Shown: one piece after another, positions 1 through 10,504 of the stretch
How the letters are laid out: each line of letters begins with the position of its first letter
Numbering within the stretch: the stretch's first letter is position 1
Assembly (NCBI RefSeq): GCF_958298935.1
Contig: NC_084932.1
Coordinates: 11,697,501-11,761,500, forward strand
Source: Phragmites australis
Lineage: Eukaryota; Streptophyta; Magnoliopsida; Poales; Poaceae
Direction of reading: 5' to 3'
DNA: 64,000 nt
Notes under the pieces: model-generated
Database searches by the model: none
What the model saw: the letters and a program-made list of their open reading frames with translations, nothing else
What the model was told of the DNA's origin: nothing
Translations under genes and position numbers: made by a program

Positions 1-790
1 ACTCCTTGCTTTGTTAACTCATTTAATGGAGCAGCAATGGTGCTAAAATTCCGCACAAATCGCCGATAGAAACCCGCAAGATCATGAAAGCTTCTCACTT
101 GTGTAATAGTCTCAGGAGTTAGCCAGCTCTTTATGGCTTCAATTTTTACTTCATCCACCTCTATTTTTTGTGGAGTAACAACATAGCTAAGAAAAGAGAC
201 TCGATCCGTGCAAAAGATACACTTTTCAAGGTTACCAAAAAAACATACATCTCTCAAAGCATTGAGAACAGCACGTAGATGATTAAAGTGTGACTCATGG
301 TCCAAAAGGTCTTAGACTTATTCCTGAATTTCCTTAATCTCTTCCGGGTTGATCCTACATGTAGCACGGTTTGGCAAAGTTGCTCCTGAAATCAAATCAA
401 TTTGATGTTCAATCCCTCGAATAGGTGGTAATCCTGGGGGTACCTTAGCCAGAATACATCCACAAACTCCTGCAAAAGGTTGGTAACAATGGGAGATAAA
501 GAGCTAGATATATTCTTGAGTGAAACTTAAACATATTTGCATATCAAAGAATAGCATCACGGTTCATTATCACAAATTTCAGTAAGGTCAGATTTAGTAG
601 CAAGCATAACACACCCTTTTAGTCTAATTCCATCGGACTTAGAAGTTGTTGTTGCTTTCTCCTTTTTGGGTGGAAATTTTTTTTTTTGCTACTTGCTGAT
701 TTTCAGATTCATTCTCAAACTCTTTTATCTTATTTTCAGCTCTCTATTGTTTGCATTTCACAATTTTAGCAGGGGTTAAAGGTATAAAAG
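1..790 (-). pseudogene. pol fragment of element A (linker, broken RT/RNase H)
   Basis: On the minus strand, 790-600 matches the lysine/glutamate-rich linker of element B and about 480-305 matches the stretch before RT. From about 305 to 1 the sequence matches the end of RT and its connection to RNase H. The part in between, which in B includes the YFDD polymerase motif, is missing: the join runs from a copy of B near 46705 straight to a copy near 47115. This is an internal RT deletion, so no polymerase could be made. Several stops are also present. Family assignment rests on collinearity with B. Confidence 0.75.
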
Positions 791-942
791 TTATTTTCTT
801 TCCTTTATGCATAAGGGTGTACTTATTACTTCTACCATGATGTGTTGCATCAGTATCAAACTCCCATGGTCATCCTTACAAAAGTGAACATGCTTGCATG
901 GGTACTACATCGAAAAACACACCCTAACTGTTTGCATTACCT

Positions 943-1100
943 TCACCTTACCACTATTGTTGAACAATTGAATATGATAAGGGTGAGGATGGTTTCTCGT
1001 ACGGCAAGCTTCTTGACCATATATGAACTTACCATGTTGTTGCAGCTTCCTCCATCAATAATGACTGAAACACAATAATCCTTGACTATAAGGAATATTT
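943..1100 (-). pseudogene. retropepsin-like protease segment of element A
   Basis: The minus-strand translation contains VSVIIDGGSCNN (about 1036-1070). The Asp-Gly-Gly matches the aspartic protease active-site loop as it appears in this grass gypsy group, and element B has the same motif at 45420-45450. It continues in frame from the gag zinc-knuckle region, so gag and protease share a frame here. The segment is short and runs into a decayed region, so it is not a complete enzyme. Confidence 0.72.
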
Positions 1101-2505
1101 GAAATAAAATGTGGCATTGTAGCTGTTCCGCTTGCTCCATTTGAGTGCTTAACAATCGTTGCACAATGAGGGCCTGATAATCCTCCGTGGCAGTGGCATC
1201 AAACACTTCCTCATGGTGGATATCCGCATCACGAACATCCTCATCACCTGCATGGTTTGCTGCAAGAGCATATTCATCCTCAACATCACTAGCACTTACA
1301 TATCCACCATGTTCTGTTACAATGTGCGCTCGCTGACTTGGACAATCCTTCATGACGTGGCCCATTCCCTTGCATCGGTGGCATACAGTCTCGATTGATC
1401 GGCCTGTAGAAGCAACCGAAGAAGAGCTCTTGGTTGGACCCTGAACACTTACGGATTTGCTTACCTCGGGAGCGTATGATAGTGTCGAAGGTACTGCTGA
1501 ATGCGCACTACTCGAGAAGTGAGCAGCAGACCGTGTAGCTGAATGTGGGGCTATTTTGACTTGTCCCGGTGTTGATTTTGAAGTGGTCGTGCTTCCAAAA
1601 TTGCTCCTTGGCCTCTGTTGGCATCCCTGCAATTCTTTTTCTGCTAGACATGCAAGTTGGAACAATCTAGGAACACTATTGTATTCTTTGTAATCAACTA
1701 TCTCCTGAATTTCACGCCTTAACCCTCCATAAAAGCATGCTACTACAGCCTCTTCATCCTCAATAATATCACAACGCAACATACTAATTTGAAGCTACTG
1801 ATAATATTCTTCTACTGATCTATCACCTTGGATTAAGCACTGCAATCTCTTACGCAAATCACGTTTAAAAGAGGGTAGAACAAATCTGTTACGCATAGCA
1901 ACCTTTAAAGCATTCCATGTGGTAGGCGCTAATCCATTGCTACATACTCTATTCCACTAGATAATTGCAAATTCTTTAAATTCACTAGTGGCTTGCCTAA
2001 CTCTATGCACTTTAGGAACTAAATGAGCATTAAACTTCTGTTCAACCGTCATATCCCAATCTAAATACTTTTCAGCATCATAAGCACCCACAAAAGATGG
2101 TATGGTAAACTTAACCTTAGCAAATAGATCATCATTAACACATAGGTTATGTTGCTGAAAATTATTACCTCTCATATCTTGACGGTTGAAGTTTAATCGG
2201 TCTCATTGTCATGCATCAAAGGCGTCTTGTTCTTGCCTCAAAATTTCATCATCTGCGACGGACTCCTCTTGCTCATGGGCTGCTCCATGAGGATCCACAC
2301 AACTATGGTCTGGTGGCTGATTAACCACTTGATCAAAGCGTGTATTGAGCATGGCAATACTATCATTTAGTCATTGCAATGTAGTGTTTGTCTCTGCAAG
2401 CTTCTTATCGATGTCCTTGTTGATAGTTTGTCGATGATCATTCAACACCATTGTGAGTTCTTCCCCCAAAACACACTCCTGTGCATCCGATGCTTCTCCT
2501 GCCAT
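1101..2505 (-). pseudogene. gag of element A, with CCHC zinc knuckle
   Basis: The start ATG is the complement of 2505-2503, at the same place as in element B (31856). The protein has an N-terminal coiled-coil-like stretch, then a capsid-like region (about 2175-1640) with YLDWDMTVEQKF and ACFYGGLRREIQ. A single zinc knuckle follows, CHRCKGMGHVMKDC, at about 1383-1342. Several stops break the frame, for example near 1959 and 1799. The knuckle is intact, consistent with nucleic-acid binding in the family. The product would be the structural protein of the virus-like particle. Confidence 0.82.
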
Positions 2506-2555
2506 GATTAGTCGAAGATAGAAAACAATGCGAGATAAATTATCCCGATCGACTA

Positions 2556-2738
2556 CTAAGTGGAGGAGGTGAAGTCACACACTCTCAAGCATCTTACCAC
2601 GCTCTTGCAAGTGTTCTTACCAATCACCGCAGTTGGCACAACCACTAGCTGGTTCGTGATACCATATCGGGTGCGAGTGAGGTAGTTGCAAGGGGAGAAA
2701 CCATTCTGATCGAGAGAAGGTGTAGCTTGGACAGGCAA
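2556..2738 (-). other. Small leader ORF upstream of gag in element A (60 aa)
   Basis: A 60-codon frame starts MPVQATPSLDQNGF and ends 50 bases before the gag start. Element B has the matching stretch near 31625-31808, with the same frame recognisable as VQATPSLDQNGFS and IGKNTCKSVVRC, but broken by stops and lacking the ATG. It may be an upstream ORF affecting gag translation, a spliced leader exon, or chance. I do not recognise a protein family. Confidence 0.3.
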
Positions 2739-3164
2739 TATTTAGTAGCAAGGAATAGCAATAATTGATATCATATTAGCAAAGCTGAGTAAAAGTTTAT
2801 AGTACTCGTTACAGTTGCTGGCCTGAACACGTTCCTAGAACTAGCTCAAGCAAGCCAAAAACTATAACAGACACAAGCACAATGGAACAAAATTCGCAAT
2901 ACAAACTGATTCTTTGTTTGAATTCTCTCACTCTTTTGCACTCTTTGCTTCTTGCTTGCTTTTTTTTTTGCGAATGTGACATAAACTCAAAATCTCTTCT
3001 AGTGCCTTTTCTAAGACCAGTGAGATACGTGGATCATAAACTTTTTCTGGACAGTAGGGGTATAAAGGTAATAAACTCAAAATCTCTTCTACTCTCTCTC
3101 TCTCTAAACTTTGGCTACCTCTGCTTTGGCTATGGTGGTCGGATCTGAGAAGGTGGGAAATTCC

Positions 3165-3620
3165 GATTAGGTGGTCCGAGTGACTGGTCGGGACCCCGAG
3201 TGGGTGGTCGGAGTGCCTGGTCAGACCCCGAGTGGGTGGTCAGAATGACTGACCGAGACCCCGACTAGTTGGTCGGAGTGCTTGGTCGAACCCTGAGTGG
3301 GTGGTCAGAATGACTTGTCGGGACCCCGACTAGGTGGTCAGAGTGACTGGTCGGGCCCCGAGAAGGTGGTCAGAGTGACTGGTCGGGACCTCAAGGGGGT
3401 GGTCCGAGTGCCTAGTTGGACCCCAAGTGGGTGGTCAGAATGACTAGTGATCGAACCCGAGTAGATGGTCAACTCGACTAGTGGTCGAACTCCAGTAGAT
3501 GGTTGAAGCGACTAGTGGTCGAACACGACTTGATGATCGACTTGACTAGTGGTTGAACTTGAGTAGATGGTTAAAGCGACTAGTGGTCGAACACGAGTTG
3601 ATGGTTGACTTGACTAGAGA
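3165..3620. repeat. Leader minisatellite of element A (about 33-34 bp units)
   Basis: A direct tandem array of roughly 33-34 bp lies between the primer-binding site and gag. It has two sub-types: a GC-rich one built on GGTCGGAGTGACTGGTCGGG (about 3165-3450) and an AT-richer one built on GACTAGTGGTCGAAC (about 3450-3620). The same two-part array occurs at the equivalent place in element B on the opposite strand. It is part of the element leader. It is not a CRISPR array, because units abut without unique spacers. Confidence 0.85.
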
Positions 3621-3903
3621 CACAATCTCGGCTATTGCAGACAAGGGTAGGCTGAGATACACGACGACTAAACAACAAGACTCTACACTAGAAACTAGAT
3701 CACGATGACTTGACCAGCAATAAAGACATGGACGATGGACTCAAACTCAACAACGCGAATACTGAAGAAAATTATGAAGGCACAAAGTGGTTTGGACAGC
3801 GGAAAAACTAAGATCTAAATATTTTTATGGGGCAATTTTCTGGACTCTAGGTAATGGAAAATGACGAAACAAAGGTAACTGAGATTACCTAACTAGCAAC
3901 CGA

Positions 3904-3916
3904 GGCTATAATACCA
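3904..3916 (-). promoter_or_regulatory. Primer-binding site of element A
   Basis: Read on the minus strand this is TGGTATTATAGCC, two bases beyond the LTR end. It resembles the initiator tRNA-Met complement TGGTATCAGAGCC used by many plant Ty3/gypsy elements, with two changes. Confidence 0.75.
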
Positions 3917-3918
3917 CT

Positions 3919-4849
3919 TGATGCACATTTGCCCAATCTTCCAAAGGTAATATGATAAGGTTATTGGTGTTGTTTCGATGTTGATGATCCAAAGGCTCTG
4001 ATCAAGACAGATCGAGAACCCTCGCAACCACTACACCACTACTCCGTGATTATCAACTGTGCCAAGATACAGTTGACCTCGCGCAGAAGGCTTTTCCTGG
4101 AAGTGAATTGAGAACACAAGCAAGAAGATGTAGTTGCAATCTGAATATTGCTAATTACCAATGAAGTCTTCAAGTTGGGGTTCCACAAACCGAACAAGCG
4201 GCAAAACTGTATAAAATAGAATAATCAAAGCAATACCTGAGCCTAAACTATGACGGCTATTGTGTATATATAGGGGTGCATGAGGAGGTTGACCTAGGGT
4301 TTTGCATCCATGGAAAGAGGCGTACACAACTTGGACTCCAACCCCGACACGATTACAAGACCCAACTTGGTCCAAAAGGGTGGTGCCACACCTTATTTCT
4401 TTGACTCTAACTAATCTATAAGGAATATTTGGTCGAGCTCATATTCATTGGAAAGGGCTTATTGTAACCTCTCTAGAATGTCCAAGATTGCCTAAAACGG
4501 ACTTCGTATGAGGGAGTTATGCCCAATTTACTAATGTGATGTCCTACGACTCGACCATGACCATGACCATGACTTCGACCACGACCACGACTAGTGCTCA
4601 GCCTCGAGTCCGAGTAGACTTGTCCTTTGAGGGGTGACATCTCGGTAAGTTTGCGGTGCTTCTCCAACATTGCTAAGCAGTAAAACATCACAAGAATTTA
4701 GTAGGAATACATTCAAGGAAGGATGAACAGTAAGAAACGCTTTCACCTGGTGGTCTAATTGTCATGCATGTGCTCTTGTAATTGGACCTTGTATGATTTG
4801 AGGATTATTGATGATATTGATCATATCCGAAGGAGCCATCAGTTCATCA
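3919..4849 (-). repeat. 5' LTR of element A (931 bp)
   Basis: Read on the minus strand it begins TGATGAACTGATGGCTCC and ends GTGCATCA, followed by the primer-binding site. It aligns with both LTRs of element B (915 bp net and 883 bp). The first part of the LTR is homologous to the C-terminal coding tail of pol seen in B at 49146-49394. Confidence 0.85.
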
Positions 4850-6033
4850 CATGTGGAGGCTATCCTGACAACCAGGACAATGTGGCTCCGTGCCGCAATT
4901 GATGACCGGCTCAACATCGCACCCTTACGGTTGCGTGCACCACTATATTTTCCATAATAGATAATATTCTAGGTAGGGCTAAAAGTATTTTTACCAAATC
5001 TCGGGTTGTGTAAGTTTGACCAATCTTAGGCCCTGTAGTATGGCGGTAACTTGTACCATTATTTTTGTAGGGGAATACTTGTACGTTTATACCCCGAATG
5101 ACACTATAAATATAGATCCCTGGCCACCATACCAGGAGTTGAAACTTTTGATGATCAATACATTTGGTGTTCCTTCCTCTCCACTCTTTCTCAAAGCTTG
5201 AGCTATTCATATGAGTGTGTTCTCGTCGTAGTTGTCCATGGAAGGCAATTGTCTTCCGCCAACAGTCACGGACCAAGTGCTATCACTACTACTCATGTTG
5301 CTGAAAGGATTCATCCCATATATACTCAACCCGAACCTTATATTCGTCATGTTATGTGCAAATGACTTCTTATATTTTCTATTGATGTTCCTCCATTGCA
5401 TGAATAAGTAAGGTGTCTGAGCATTCCGTCTTTCTTGTGCTCTTTGGTGTGCCACCGCATCAACTGGGTGTGCCTTTCATTCGGAAATAATCGCTTCAAA
5501 TGGGGGATTCTCGGGAAATACCACACCACCTTAGTGAGGCCTTTTCTTCTTACAATTCACCCCCACGTCATCATAATTGTTGCGCCACTTGTACCGTGAT
5601 GCTCTGCACACCGTACATGTATATAATTCTACAAAATCTTTGTGATACAATATGTAGTCATTTTGACTTGCATGTATTATCTCTACTTCTAATCCCAACG
5701 GGTATACAACCTGCTTGGCTTGGTATATGATTTCGTGCAACACGTTCCCCTCTGGTAAGCAAGTCACCCAAGAAACATAACAAATCATTGAAGATCTTAT
5801 CCGACCAACCATTGCTAGCCTTCAACTGTAGCTGTGTCAGTACCATATGCAGCTTTGTGTGCTCATCCTTATAGTTTAGGAACAAGGGTGTTTTAGAGTC
5901 ATCTATCATACGCTAGAAGTTTTGACGTTGTCTCTCTCTAGTGAAGTCCCCCTCCCCATCGTGCAACATCTGATCTATGCATCTTCATCGTTGTGGACCA
6001 AAGTATCTTCAAATGCCAGTGTATCATTGTCTT
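4850..6033 (-). pseudogene. CACTA TNP2-type transposase relic
   Basis: Minus-strand frames at 5912-5207 show plant TNP2 hallmarks in order: KASNGWSDKIFNDLL, LPEGNVLHEIIYQAKQVVYP, IHASQNDYILY and NIRFGLSIYGMNPFSNMSS. They correspond to the conserved GWSD, LPEGN, IHACxNDC and NVRLGLxxDGFNPFGNMSS blocks of En/Spm transposases. The frame shifts between blocks and stops are present. The left side is cut by element A and the right side by the LTR starting at 6034. It would have bound CACTA termini and catalysed excision. It is now only a fossil of the element into which A jumped. Confidence 0.85.
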
Positions 6034-7330
6034 TGTAACACCTTAAATCTTCAATTTTCTAATAGTTTAAAATTTTGCTAGAATTAAAATAGGAGTTGCA
6101 AATTTTGTTCATGTAACAGAAATTAATTTCTAAATTTAAATTTTCCATAGGTTATAGATAAGTTTGTTGCATTCATGCTGCAAAAGTTGCAATATAGTTT
6201 TATGTGTGGAAAATATTTGCAAAAGTCCGCTAGAAGGCACTCGTTTAATCCTCTTGTGAAAATTGTTCAAATTTTTAAAAGAAAAGCTTTCCTAAACTAT
6301 ATAAAGGGTTTTGGGCCATTTCCCTTCCCCGACCCAACTCTTCCCTTCCCCCTCTCTCCTTTTCTCCCACAGCATGGGCCGCCCCTCTCCCTTCCCTCTC
6401 ACGCTGGGCCTCGGGCAGGCCTGTCCCCACGCCCGAGCTGGCCGCTCACCACTCCCGAGCTGGCCCTTTGCACCGCTCTCTCTACCTCACAGGCCTAGCT
6501 GGAACCGTGCCGCCCGAGCCGAGCCGCCGAGCTGCTCTCCCAACTCATTTTCTTCTTCGTCCCGTCGTGGATTCGCCCCCCAAAATAATCCCGTCACCCT
6601 TTCCCTTCAATTAAAGGCCATGGCCATGATCATCGCCCCTCAATCAAATATCCCTGGCCGTTTCCCCCTTCTTTACCCCTCTCAAATGCGAAAACCGCCG
6701 CATTTAACGCCATTAAGGCTATCGGCCATTTTCTTCGATCCCCAGCTATTTTGCTTTCCCTCTCGTGCATATAAGTCGCCCTCCTTCTTCTTGGCGATGT
6801 TCCACACCTTTGCCACCCTCTCTCACGATGTTTGTCGCTCAGATTTACCGTCGGCACCTTCTTGTTCTTCAACTCCGGTGAGAGCTCTGCCGTCGCTCTT
6901 TTCTTCATGGTCGAACCCTTCTAACCCCTTTTCTCATATTCTTCGGCTTTGCAGAGTCACTGAACAAGCTCCATTAGGTTCTCAGTGTTGCCAGACCTTC
7001 GGAGCACCGTCACACAAAACTCGAGCCCCGCCGGTCACCTCTCGTTGTCGCCAACCACCCAATGTGCCTCTGCCAACATGAAGCCCTCCGTAATGATCCT
7101 CGCGTCATCCTCTTCATTTTGCGCATCTCCCCGCCAAAATCCGTGGCTGAAGGCACATTTTTGCGCCACTCCGATGAAGTTGCTGCTACCTGCCACTGTG
7201 GGCCGGTCACTGGACTGAGTTCTTTCCCCCCATAAATTTTTGGCTCTCTGATCAAGATCTAGCGGCCTAAATCGCACACGCCTTCACTCATATGTAACTA
7301 GTCCACCGTGGACCATGGACCGGCCTTCAG
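6034..7330 (+). repeat. Truncated long LTR (chromovirus style), plus strand
   Basis: It begins TGTAACACCTTAAATC, similar in layout to the LTR of element D: an AT-rich start, then a GC-rich pyrimidine-dense block (6310-6600), then a TATA-like GCATATAAGTC near 6767. Overlapping open frames on both strands in the GC-rich block look compositional. The 3' end and any internal region are not clear; similarity fades near 7330. I read it as an LTR fragment inserted into the TNP2 relic at 6033. Confidence 0.5.
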
Positions 7331-7900
7331 GCTGTGGTGCATGGGCCCATGAAACCGTTTCTGGGGTTTTTTAATAAAAAAATATTTCCTTTTTGCTTTA
7401 TGACATCATAATCAGGATTTTTAGTATAAAAACTAATAGGTTTATTCTTATGGTTCAAAGAGTGAAGAGCAGTATGGGAACAATGACACGTATTTATTGG
7501 AAAATGCAAACTTTGAAACACATGAGTACGAGGCTGATGATGGTGAATATGAATTGGGCTTGAATTACTTAGCGTGCAAGTCTTTTGCACTTGTTGATGA
7601 GGTGGACACTACACAGGTAGTTTGTTCACAGCATCACAGAGGACATTACTTGCTCCCATTTTCCCCATGGGCACTTCAATTTCTTTGTTGGTAGCCCCAT
7701 TTCCAGTTAGTAGCAGCCACATGGTAACTACTACTAATGTTGGCAAGTTCATAGTTGTTTATTTTGATGGTATCTTGATCTACAGTAAATCATTTGATGG
7801 GCAAATTGATCATATTTGCCATGTACTAGCTCTGGAGAGATGAAAAATTATATGACAATATAATATTGCTAAATACACTTCTTATGAAGGGCCGAAAAGG
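7331..7900 (+). pseudogene. Gypsy reverse-transcriptase fragment with altered active site
   Basis: At about 7738-7840 the frame reads GKFIVVYFDGILIYSKSFDG, matching the polymerase motif C region of Ty3/gypsy RT, where YFDD is usual; here the second Asp is Gly (7760-7771). Flanking sequence (7497-7694) is open but has no motif I recognise. It precedes a gag fragment from a different clade, the wrong order for one element, so this is a jumble of truncated retroelements. Confidence 0.6.
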
Positions 7901-8015
7901 CCTCTAGGTATGTTCCTGCAGCTCGTAAGAAGACCCAGTAGGACAAACTAGAAGAGACTTTCACCAAATTCAAAGAAGAGCACCCATACAAAAACATCAG
8001 ATCCTTGGACAGGCA

Positions 8016-8530
8016 TTGTGCAGGACATCCAAAAAGCAAGTTGTCTCCGATGAATTGTTCAAGTGGATGTTGTTTCCATTTTCATTAACAGGAAGAGCAA
8101 ACATTTGGTACAGTTTTGTGGCCGGTGAGGTAAGTGATGATTGGGCTGAACTTGTTCAAATATTTTGCATGAAAATTTTCCCAATATTGAGAATTCGTAA
8201 TCTTAGAATGGAAATCATCATGTTCAAACAATCACCTACTAAAACTTTAACTTATGCTTGGGAACGCTACAAAAATTTGTTAATGATGGGTCCAGATCTT
8301 GGTATAGCTAACCTGTAATTATGCAAACATTCTATATGGCTCTGTCTAAAGATTTTTCAGTGCATCTTGATTCCGCATCTGGCGGAAGCATCATGACAAA
8401 GACTGCCACAGAAGCAAAGCAGGTAATCCTGGTCATCATGTCCGCTGAAGCAATGAGAACAGACTGGGAGGAATACAAGGCGAAAGAAGATCAGCGACCA
8501 ATACACAAATGGGGGAGCCAGCCGAGCTAG
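8016..8530 (+). pseudogene. Retrotransposon gag fragment (Athila/Tat-like)
   Basis: Two plus-strand frames (8016-8318, 8321-8530) together read as a plant retrotransposon gag domain. Recognisable parts are LFPFSLTGRANIWY, LRMEIIMFKQSPTKTL, AWERYKNLL and then FYMALSKDFSVHLDSASGG, as in Athila/Tat-type gypsy gag. The frame shifts at about 8318 with a TAA. It would form the capsid in an intact element. No zinc knuckle or pol follows; a CACTA element (8688) interrupts the sequence next. Confidence 0.72.
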
Positions 8531-8687
8531 ACGCTGCCATGAAAGTTTGAGCTGTAGAAGGAGGCTTGACTGCTACAATGTTGTCTCTACTAAAAGATCC
8601 AAGAAAGAAGTGGCTAAGGGAGACGCCACCGCCAGCATAAGCACCACAAATGGCACCACACATTACAGTATCACCACAGATTCAAGT

Positions 8688-9723
8688 CACTACTACAGAA
8701 AATCTTATCACTGTCGGCTCTAAAGTTTCCTTTACTGCCAGCTCTAACCGGCAGTGGGCAACGGATAGTGAAAGTCGGAGACTATCACTGCTGGCCTAGA
8801 CACCAGTAGTGAAGGGGCTATCATTGCCGGCTGAAGGCTTCAGCCGGCAGGGATACAGTCTGCCCTTGATTGATTTTTTGGGTCATTAAAACTAAATAAA
8901 TAAATAAATTTTGCACCCGAGGAACCCCCACGCCCACGCTATCGCAAGTCACAAGTCACAAGTCACGTGAAATACGTGCATGTGTGGTTCGTGGCACTCG
9001 AACCTAAGACCTTTAAGCTCGCGCGATACGTCCTTACCATCTCACCATAGAAGTACTTGTGATAAAAATTGCATATGCAATCACTTTGATCTCTTCTATC
9101 TGAAACTTCAAACGATTATTTGGATATCTAAATTATTTCAAATAAAAAGTTTTTAACTACAAAGTTGTAGATCTCACTGAGGGCGATAATTTTCATATAA
9201 ATGTTGTCCCTATCCAAAAAGTTATGAATTTTTGAAGATAAGCTATCATCCATTATCACTATTATCTCGTGTTACGAACCGGCAATGATACCCCTATCAC
9301 TGTCGGTTCATAACACGAGCTAGCAGTGATACCTGACCAGACACTATTCACTCGACCAATCACTGCTCACCCGTTATCACTACCAGTGCTTTTTATGTGA
9401 TGGCAGTGATACCCATTATCACTCCCAGCTCATAATATCAGACAACAGTGATACTTGACAAACTATCACTGTCGGTTCATGACTAGAGCCGGCAGTGATA
9501 GTTCACATATCACTGCCGGCTGGTGCCTTCACCTGGCAGTGAAGCACCCCTGCCAGCTCAAATCATCAGCCGACAGTGATACCAATCATCACTATCGATT
9601 CATAATCCACATTCGCTGATTCTTCCCGTGCAACTTTTGAACCGGCAGTGATGCCTCATCACTGCCGGCCCACTAGCAGCTAGTAGTGATGGGTCGGCAT
9701 ATAAGCCTGGTTTTGTAGTAGTG
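8688..9723. mobile_element. Non-autonomous CACTA element 1 (1036 bp)
   Basis: The left end is CACTACTACAGAAAATC. The right end is the inverse, finishing in TTTTGTAGTAGTG. A 3-bp target duplication AGT flanks it (8685-8687, 9724-9726). Subterminal regions are filled with both orientations of a TATCACTGCCGGCT-like motif, as expected for transposase-binding repeats of this superfamily. The AT-rich middle has no coding potential. Its ends match CACTA 2 and CACTA X, so X-type transposase probably mobilised it. Confidence 0.92.
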
Positions 9724-10500
9724 AGTGTAGCTTGTACAGCTGCCCTGCTCGGCTGTGACAATGGCGCCACGACAAGGAGCCAACCCAGAACCATCAGGAA
9801 GAGCTAGGCCAGATTTGCCTCAGCCTAGCATGGTGCTATGCGGCACCACGGACGGTGCTGCATGGCACCGAGATGAAAGAAGGCCTCCTTGACCCATCTT
9901 TCTCCCAAAGTCGGTTCACCCTGACCTAGAGTTTTGGAGCCATTCTCAAAAGAAGAGAAATATCTGCAACAACTTCATCCACCTTTCCAAGAAAGGATCT
10001 TGTCCGAAGGCCTATATATAGAAGAGCACACCCCATGGTGAGACTATCAAGATTTCCTATGGAGAATAGGACAAATTAGGATTAGACACAACATGCCGCT
10101 ACCCTCCATGAAACCCAAGGCACCACAATGAAGAACAGAGCATTGCTACATGACACAACCATGTGGCACAATTGCCCTGGCGCCAGGTCGGCTGCCTCCC
10201 TTTGCAGAGGACTTCCAGGAAGGTTTCCTAGCATCCCCAAACATGTATTTTGGCCATTTTAATGAAAAACTGATGCCCTTGAAAGAGCATTGAAAAGACT
10301 AGATGTGGGCATTTCTAAGCTTTTTGGACACTTCCTGTTCTCGAGGGGCATCTAAAGCATAAGTTGCCATCAGCTGAGTGAGTTTCCCCCTCCTAAATAG
10401 CCAGTGTTTTGATTGTGGGACCCCCTTGGCCGTCATAAGTGTGATACCACTATGAGTTAGTTATTCTTCCTGCTTCTCCCATAGTAGTATTTTCTTCATC
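9724..10500. other. No recognisable gene; retroelement-like filler
   Basis: I see no motif-bearing frame here. All frames are broken at short intervals. It continues the host sequence of CACTA 1 and probably belongs to the decayed retroelement carrying the gag fragment at 8016-8530. Confidence 0.4.
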
Positions 10501-10504
10501 TACT

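Larger units (their letters stand above)
1..4849 (-). mobile_element. Ty3/gypsy element A, 5' part, minus strand
   Basis: Read on the minus strand, the order is 5' LTR (4849 to 3919), primer-binding site, a leader with a tandem array, gag, protease, a pol linker and the start of the reverse transcriptase region. The rest lies left of the window. It matches element B (27716-50018) throughout in leader, gag, zinc knuckle, protease and LTR, so both belong to one family. The LTR starts TGATGAAC and the flank is CATGT (4850-4854), but the second target-site copy is outside the window. The element sits inside a TNP2 relic. It is inactive: gag has several in-frame stops and the RT core is deleted near position 305. 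Confidence 0.88.

Noticed and set aside
3165..3620. Regular repeats that could be mistaken for a CRISPR array
   Set aside because: Units are directly adjacent, diverge gradually and have no unique spacers; the array sits in a plant retroelement leader.
6311..7081. 256-codon plus-strand open frame
   Set aside because: It lies in the GC-rich, pyrimidine-dense block of an LTR-like sequence, is Pro/Ser-rich, overlaps other frames on both strands and has no motif.
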